DNA from: Pseudomonadota bacterium
GTDB taxonomy: Bacteria > Pseudomonadota > Gammaproteobacteria > Burkholderiales > Gallionellaceae
Assembly: GCA_021783525.1 (NCBI GenBank)
Contig: JAJXTT010000036.1
Location: 1-10,103, forward strand
Direction: 5' to 3'
DNA length: 10,103 nt
Shown here: positions 6,225 to 10,103 of the stretch, in pieces
Layout: each line of letters starts with the position of its first letter
How positions within the stretch are numbered: position 1 is the first letter of the stretch
The notes under the pieces: generated by a model
What the model was told of the DNA's origin: nothing
Database searches by the model: none
What the model saw: only the letters and a program-made list of their open reading frames with translations
Position numbers and translations under genes: made by a program

Positions 6225-6887
6225 TCAACGCAGCGAGATGACCGCCCAGCCTTGTTTTTCGGCATGCGCGCGCAAGGTCGCATCGGGATCGACCGCAACA
6301 GGGCGCTTAACCCTGGACAGCAAGGGCAGGTCGTTCAGGGAATCGCTGTAGAACCACGACTCATCGAAGCTCCCCCAGTCCCAGCCGCGTTCGGCCAGCC
6401 AGCTCTCCATGCGCACGACTTTTCCTTCGCGAAAACTCGGCACCCCGGAGACACGCCCGGTGAATTCGCCGCCTATCTGTTCGGGATCGGTGGCGATCAG
6501 GTGCTCCACGCCGAATTCCCGTGCGATGGGTGCAGTCACGAAGCTGTTGGTGGCAGTGACGATCACGCACACGTCGCCCGCCAATCGATGCCTGGCCACC
6601 AGGTCCCGCGCCGCCTGCCCCATCATGGGACGCACTTTGCAGCGCATGAACTCCTCGTGCCACCGGTCCAGCACCTTGCGCGCATGGTGCGACAGCGGCT
6701 TGAGCTGGAAGTCGAGGAATTCCGTGATATTCAGCGTACCCGCCTTGTATTGTTCGTAGAACGCGAGGTTCTTCGCCTCGAACAGTTCGCGCTCAAGCAC
6801 GCCCTGCTCGACCAGGAACTGCGACCACTCGAAATCGCTGTCGCCGCTCAACAGGGTATTGTCCAGATCGAATAAAGCCAGATTCAC
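6225..6887 (-). CDS. HAD-superfamily hydrolase, subfamily IB (SerB-like)
   Basis: Predicted cytoplasmic phosphatase of the phosphoserine-phosphatase-like branch of the HAD fold. The 220 residues show HAD motif I, FDLDNTLL, with nucleophile D7 and acid/base D9; motif II, VIVTATN, around T111; motif III lysine, probably K156; and motif IV, YSDSLNDLPLL, with D182 and D186. The helical cap between residues 15 and 85 is typical of subfamily IB. The substrate is unknown; true SerB proteins usually carry extra N-terminal sequence, and this one does not, so I do not call it serB. It starts with GTG at 6887, supported by GGGAG 7 bases upstream and by motif I beginning at residue 6. A terminator-like hairpin ends immediately before this ribosome binding site, so expression must come from read-through or an unseen promoter. 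From memory, a gene of this type often sits between hda and pcnB in betaproteobacteria. Confidence 0.88.
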   Translation of the reverse strand: MNLALFDLDNTLLSGDSDFEWSQFLVEQGVLERELFEAKNLAFYEQYKAGTLNITEFLDFQLKPLSHHARKVLDRWHEEFMRCKVRPMMGQAARDLVARHRLAGDVCVIVTATNSFVTAPIAREFGVEHLIATDPEQIGGEFTGRVSGVPSFREGKVVRMESWLAERGWDWGSFDESWFYSDSLNDLPLLSRVKRPVAVDPDATLRAHAEKQGWAVISLR

Positions 6888-6894
6888 TGCTAAT

Positions 6895-6899
6895 CTCCC
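6895..6899 (-). promoter_or_regulatory. Ribosome binding site of the HAD gene, supports a GTG start
   Basis: GGGAG on the minus strand with a 7-base spacer (ATTAGCA) to the GTG at 6887. No ATG gives a product beginning correctly before the nucleophile motif, so this site decides the start. It directly follows the T-run of the upstream hairpin. Confidence 0.75.
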
Positions 6900-6941
6900 A
6901 AAACAGGAAGCCAGGCCTGAATGCTACACGGCCTGGCTTCC
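6900..6941 (-). terminator. Terminator-like hairpin after the outer-membrane protein gene
   Basis: A perfect 12-bp inverted repeat, GGAAGCCAGGCC / GGCCTGGCTTCC, with a 12-base loop lies 20 bases after the stop of the upstream gene. On the minus strand it is followed by TGTTTT. The stem is long and G/C-rich, but the T-run is short and interrupted, so termination may be incomplete. On the plus strand no T-run follows. Confidence 0.75.
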
Positions 6942-6961
6942 GGACAGCCTGCTTGATGGAT

Positions 6962-7609
6962 CTAGAATGCGTAACCGATGCCGAACGAGATCACCGGGTA
7001 GTACTTGTAGTTCTTCAGCTTGTCGTTCAGGCTGGCCTGTTCGGCCGCCACCTGGCTGCTGATGGACGAATTTTGCGTACCGGTATAGCTCAATGTCGCC
7101 TTGGGCGAACCCTGGAACATGATGCCGATGTCGGACTTGAACTCCAACCCCTTGTTCTTCGGCTGGCTGTTCCAGCCAAAACCCAGGTAAGGTGCGGCAC
7201 TGTTGAACGCGACATTGCCATTCAACGTCCCCACGGTCGCAGCGGAATACTGGGTTCCGTTGATCGTGTAATTGCCGTTCGCATCCGGCGTGGCCGTCAG
7301 ATTGAACTTGTTGTTATTGGACATGATACCCGCCGTCAGGTGCGTCGCCCCGCCGAACAGATGCCAGTCCAGCAGCGCATCCAGGCTGGAAAGCTTGAGT
7401 TTCCCGTCATAGTTCAACGTACCCGAGGACGTACTGAAATTCTTGTTGAACTCGTTGAAACCGATGCGTGCCACGATGGTGTCCGTCGCCTGGAATCCCA
7501 TGCCCAGTCCCAGCCCCAAAGTGGACACATGAGCCTCGACATCGGCGTCTGCAAAAACCGGCGCCGAGATCGCCGCGATCACTGCCGCAAACAAGATTTG
7601 CTTCTTCAT
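6962..7609 (-). CDS. Putative outer-membrane beta-barrel protein, function unknown
   Basis: A 215-residue exported protein. Residues 1-20, MKKQILFAAVIAAISAPVFA, form a clear Sec signal peptide with cleavage expected before DADV. The mature part alternates polar and hydrophobic residues in strand-like segments (LGLGLGMGFQ, TIVARIGFNEF, KLKLSSLDALLDWHLF, HLTAGIM, YLGFGWN, KSDIGIMFQG) and ends in GIGYAF, the C-terminal phenylalanine signal recognised by the BAM assembly machinery. A small barrel, perhaps of eight strands, is inferred. I recall similar uncharacterised proteins in other betaproteobacteria; OmpW and OmpA-like barrels are alternatives I cannot exclude. The gene has AGGGAG 7 bases before its ATG, a possible promoter of its own and a hairpin terminator after it, and it is Asn/Ser/Thr-rich and looks more A/T-rich than its neighbours. 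It seems unrelated to hda or the HAD gene. Confidence 0.8.
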   Translation of the reverse strand: MKKQILFAAVIAAISAPVFADADVEAHVSTLGLGLGMGFQATDTIVARIGFNEFNKNFSTSSGTLNYDGKLKLSSLDALLDWHLFGGATHLTAGIMSNNNKFNLTATPDANGNYTINGTQYSAATVGTLNGNVAFNSAAPYLGFGWNSQPKNKGLEFKSDIGIMFQGSPKATLSYTGTQNSSISSQVAAEQASLNDKLKNYKYYPVISFGIGYAF

Positions 7610-7636
7610 TCAATCACTCCCTAGTCAAATTCAAAA

Positions 7637-7642
7637 TTTATA
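7637..7642 (-). promoter_or_regulatory. Possible -10 element of the outer-membrane protein gene
   Basis: TATAAA on the minus strand, inside a markedly A/T-rich stretch between hda and the barrel gene. It would start transcription near 7630, about 20 bases before the ATG, leaving room for the AGGGAG ribosome binding site at 7622-7617. No good -35 hexamer is visible at the right spacing. Confidence 0.35.
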
Positions 7643-7707
7643 TCGGTTCTAATAAGTAAGTTGACACACCCTCCGCAGACGATTCTCTCAGATTTGTAAC
7701 AGAGTTG

Positions 7708-8370
7708 CTACACGGCCGGATCGACGCGCATCACTTCCTTCAGCAGGGGCACGGAAGCGGCACGCTTCAGGCGCAGGCAACGTTCGTCCAGCGCGTCCAG
7801 CGTCGCCAGCAAGGCAGGCAGGTCGCGCCGCCCGTGGCGCAACAGATAAGTCGTCACTTCATTCGGCAATTCGAAACCGCGTGCCCGCGCATGTTGCTGC
7901 AGGGCCTGCGCCTTTTCGGTATCGCTCAGCGCATGGACCTGATAGACCAGTCCCCAGCCGAGGCGGGTGCGCAAGTCGTCGCGCAGGGACAGGAACACCG
8001 GCGCCTGCTTGCCGCTCGCCAGCAGCACGCCGCCGTTTTCGCGCACCCGGTTATAGAGGGCGAACAGCTCGATTTGCCCCTCGTCGCCCAGCCTTTCGAC
8101 ATCGTCTATCGCAACCACCTGGGCGGCATCCGGCACTTCGCCGCAGGCATAGAGCGCGGACAGCCCCGAGGCCCGCGCCTGCCCGATCGCGGCCTGCAGC
8201 AGGTGGCTCTTGCCGCTACCCGTTTCGCCCCATATATACAGACCGCCCTCGCCCCGCGCCGCGGCCAGCGCCTGGCGCAAAACGGCAAGCAGCTCGACGT
8301 TGCGCCCGACAATGAAATTGTCCAGCGTGGGTATCCATTCCGGAGCGATGCCCAATAGCAATTGCGTCAT
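7708..8370 (-). CDS. hda: DnaA regulatory inactivator Hda
   Basis: AAA+ protein that, bound to the DNA sliding clamp, makes DnaA-ATP hydrolyse its ATP and so prevents re-initiation of replication. The 220 residues include an N-terminal QLLLGI (residues 3-8), matching the position of the clamp-binding QLSLPL of E. coli Hda; a Walker A, GETGSGKS, at 48-55; a Walker B, VVAIDD, ending at 90; a box VII region, LRTRLGWGLVYQ, where E. coli has its arginine finger; and GFELPNEV. There is no DNA-binding DnaA domain IV, so it is not DnaA. The start at 8370 (MTQLLLG) puts the clamp motif at the terminus; an upstream in-frame ATG at 8439 would add 23 residues lacking similarity. No clear Shine-Dalgarno is seen. 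It diverges from purM. Confidence 0.9.
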   Translation of the reverse strand: MTQLLLGIAPEWIPTLDNFIVGRNVELLAVLRQALAAARGEGGLYIWGETGSGKSHLLQAAIGQARASGLSALYACGEVPDAAQVVAIDDVERLGDEGQIELFALYNRVRENGGVLLASGKQAPVFLSLRDDLRTRLGWGLVYQVHALSDTEKAQALQQHARARGFELPNEVTTYLLRHGRRDLPALLATLDALDERCLRLKRAASVPLLKEVMRVDPAV

Positions 8371-8474
8371 GGCTTGTTGTGCAGTTCTTTCGGCAGACAG
8401 ATTCCTTGCGGACTCAAAACGGCAGAGTGAGCCAGGCATTGCAAGGCAGCAAAGCGGGATGGGGTCATTTCGGG

Positions 8475-8480
8475 TAAAAT
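8475..8480 (+). promoter_or_regulatory. Possible -10 element of the purM promoter
   Basis: TAAAAT (5 of 6 to consensus), in the 162-base gap between divergent hda and purM. Initiation near 8487 would leave a leader of about 46 bases before the TTG at 8533. No good -35 hexamer lies 16-18 bases upstream. The rest of the gap shows no operator or hairpin that I can support, and I see no convincing hda promoter there. Confidence 0.4.
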
Positions 8481-8532
8481 TCGCAGCTTGAAAACGTGCC
8501 GCACTTTACCTTTAAGAAAGCGAGAACTCAAC

Positions 8533-9576
8533 TTGAGCACCCCGTCCAATTCCCTTTCCTACCGCGATGCAGGCGTCGATATCGACGCGGGCGACCAGCT
8601 CGTCGAGAACATCAAACCCTTCGCCAAGCGCACCATGCGCCCGGAAGTCCTGTCCGGCATCGGCGGTTTCGGCGGCCTGGTCGAGATTTCGAAGAAATTC
8701 AAGGAGCCGGTGCTGGTATCCGGCACCGACGGCGTGGGCACCAAGCTGAAGCTGGCGTTTGAATTGAACCGCCACGACACGGTGGGCATCGACCTGGTCG
8801 CCATGAGCGTGAACGACATCCTGGTGCAGGGCGCCGAACCGCTGTTCTTCCTCGACTATTTCGCCTGCGGCAAGCTGGACGTGCCGGCCGCCACCGAAGT
8901 CATCAAGGGCATCGCCAAGGGCTGCGAAGATTCCGGCTGCGCGCTGATCGGCGGGGAGACCGCCGAGATGCCCGGCATGTACCCGGTGGGCGAATACGAC
9001 CTGGCCGGCTTCGCCGTGGGCGTGGTGGAAAAGAGCAGGATCATCACCGGCGAACACATCAAGGCCGGGGATGTGGTGCTGGGCCTGGCTTCCAACGGCG
9101 CGCACTCCAACGGCTACTCCCTCGTTCGCAAGATCATCGAGCGCAGCAAGCCCGACCTGAACGCCAGGTTCGACGGCGAACGCACGCTGGCTGACTGCAT
9201 CATGGCCCCCACGCGCCTGTACGTGAAGCCGCTGCTGAACCTGATGGCAAAGATCACGGTGAAAGGCATGGCGCACATCACCGGCGGCGGCATCACCGAG
9301 AACGTGCCGCGCGTGCTGCCACAAAACGTGGTCGCCGACATCGACAGCACAACCTGGCAGATGCCCAAGCTGTTCCACTGGCTGCGCGACGGCGGCAACG
9401 TGGCGCAGCAGGAAATGTTCCGTACCTTCAACTGCGGCATCGGCATGGTGGTCGTGGTCAGTGCGCAGGATGCGGATGCGGCGATCGGGCACCTGCAATC
9501 CGTCGGCGAGACGGTCTCGCGCATCGGCGTCATCCGCGCACGCAACGGCGACGAGCACCAGACCCAAGTCCGCTGA
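8533..9576 (+). CDS. purM: Phosphoribosylformylglycinamidine cyclo-ligase (AIR synthetase)
   Basis: Closes the imidazole ring of the purine precursor: FGAM plus ATP gives AIR, in the cytoplasm, at step five of de novo purine synthesis. The 347 residues (E. coli 345) contain LSYRDAGVDIDAG, the ATP/phosphate-binding SGTDGVGTKLKL around 64-74, DLVAMSVNDILVQGAEPLFFLDYF, GGETAEMPGMYPVGEYD at 140-156, SNGAHSNGYSLVRK, TGGGITENVPRVLP and MFRTFNCGIGMVV. No ATG exists near the N-terminus. I chose the TTG at 8533 (MSTPSNSLSYRDAG), which matches E. coli MTDKTSLSYKDAG in length; a GAGA lies 7 bases upstream. Another TTG at 8488 would add 15 residues but coincides with the predicted transcription start. 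purN follows after 3 bases, so the two are co-transcribed. Confidence 0.96.
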   Translation: MSTPSNSLSYRDAGVDIDAGDQLVENIKPFAKRTMRPEVLSGIGGFGGLVEISKKFKEPVLVSGTDGVGTKLKLAFELNRHDTVGIDLVAMSVNDILVQGAEPLFFLDYFACGKLDVPAATEVIKGIAKGCEDSGCALIGGETAEMPGMYPVGEYDLAGFAVGVVEKSRIITGEHIKAGDVVLGLASNGAHSNGYSLVRKIIERSKPDLNARFDGERTLADCIMAPTRLYVKPLLNLMAKITVKGMAHITGGGITENVPRVLPQNVVADIDSTTWQMPKLFHWLRDGGNVAQQEMFRTFNCGIGMVVVVSAQDADAAIGHLQSVGETVSRIGVIRARNGDEHQTQVR

Positions 9577-9579
9577 GCC

Positions 9580-10103
9580 GTGAAAAGCATCGTCATCCTC
9601 ATCTCCGGCCGCGGCAGCAACATGCAGGCGCTGCTGGAGGCGGATCTGCCTTGCCGCATCGCCGCAGTGATCAGCAACCGCGCCGATGCGCAAGGGCTGG
9701 AGATCGCCAGGGCGCGCGGCATCCCGACCGCCGTGGTGCCCCACCGGGACTATGCGGACCGCGCCTCCTTCGATGCCGCACTGGCGGCGGCGATCGACCG
9801 GCATGCGCCCGACGTGATCGCGCTGGCGGGTTTCATGCGCATCCTCACCGACCATTTCGTCGAGCGCTATCGCGGCAAGCTGATCAACATCCACCCGTCG
9901 CTTCTGCCGGCCTATCCCGGCATCGACACGCATGAACGCGCATTGCGGGACGGCATCAAGATACACGGCTGCACGGTGCATTTCGTCACCCCCACGCTCG
10001 ATCATGGCCCCATCATCATCCAGGCGGCAGTGCCGGTATTGCGCGACGACACCCCGGAATCCCTGTCTGCCCGCGTACTGGGCGAGGAGCATCGCATCTA
10101 TGC
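9580..10103 (+). CDS. purN: Phosphoribosylglycinamide formyltransferase, 3' end cut off by the window
   Basis: Transfers a formyl group from 10-formyl-tetrahydrofolate to GAR, step three of purine synthesis. The frame runs from GTG at 9580 to the window edge, 174 complete codons; E. coli PurN has 212, so roughly 35-40 residues are missing. Visible motifs: N-terminal SGRGSNMQALL (phosphate-binding loop), VISNRADAQGLE, PDVIALAGFMRIL, NIHPSLLPAYPG with catalytic N103 and H105, and FVTPTLDHGPIIIQ with D141; these three align with E. coli N106, H108 and D144. The GTG lies 3 bases after the purM stop and gives KSIVILISGRGSN, the expected family start, with only a weak GAG nearby, so coupling to purM translation is likely. 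There is no frame disruption. Confidence 0.96.
   Translation, partial: MKSIVILISGRGSNMQALLEADLPCRIAAVISNRADAQGLEIARARGIPTAVVPHRDYADRASFDAALAAAIDRHAPDVIALAGFMRILTDHFVERYRGKLINIHPSLLPAYPGIDTHERALRDGIKIHGCTVHFVTPTLDHGPIIIQAAVPVLRDDTPESLSARVLGEEHRIY

Noticed and set aside
7661..7689. TTGACA on the plus strand in the gap downstream of hda, a perfect -35 hexamer.
   Set aside because: No -10-like hexamer lies 16-18 bases downstream (TCTCTC-type sequence instead), and it would only drive antisense RNA into hda.
8371..8439. Upstream extension of hda to the ATG at 8439.
   Set aside because: It would bury the clamp-binding QLLLGI motif 23 residues inside the protein; this motif is N-terminal in Hda.
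8512..10092. A 526-codon open frame on the minus strand across purM and purN.
   Set aside because: It lies opposite two genes with clear family motifs; its product is rich in His, Ala, Asp and Arg without recognisable domains. It is the usual antisense shadow of GC-rich coding DNA.
1..10103. Search for CRISPR arrays, tRNA or rRNA genes, transposases, toxin-antitoxin or defence genes, and gene decay.
   Set aside because: None seen. All genes are intact where fully contained, the gaps are 162 bases or shorter, and no spaced direct repeats were found by eye.

Overview
This is an ordinary housekeeping stretch of a betaproteobacterial chromosome. The protein sequences and gene order resemble Nitrosomonadales, perhaps a Gallionellaceae or Sideroxydans-like organism; the family-level guess is inference. 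It holds 11 protein genes, all recognisable to family level except one outer-membrane protein. There are no RNA genes, insertion sequences, phage genes, CRISPR arrays or frameshifts, and no gap longer than about 160 bases.

Layout: the 3' part of purB (+) runs into a strong intrinsic terminator that faces the end of a long minus-strand block. Read in the direction of transcription, that block is hda, an outer-membrane barrel gene, a HAD hydrolase, pcnB, folK, a deoxynucleoside kinase, panB, panC and panD. From pcnB to panC the genes are tightly packed, with 1- or 4-base overlaps at pcnB/folK, kinase/panB and panB/panC. This points to one polycistronic, translationally coupled unit. purM and purN (+) diverge from hda at the right edge, and purN runs out of the window.

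Function: purB, purM and purN are three steps of de novo purine synthesis. folK makes the pterin precursor of folate; one-carbon folates feed PurN and also PanB, which needs methylene-tetrahydrofolate. panB, panC and panD together make pantothenate for coenzyme A. The kinase salvages deoxynucleosides, pcnB adds poly(A) tails to RNA, and hda switches off DnaA after initiation.

I found no new multi-gene system. The items most worth a second look are a roughly 16-residue in-frame insertion in PanC; a panC-panD gap holding a promoter-like site and a palindromic repeat next to the panD ribosome binding site; an apparently self-contained outer-membrane protein cassette between hda and the HAD gene, whose terminator abuts the next gene's ribosome binding site; and a pcnB leader with a hairpin and no Shine-Dalgarno sequence.
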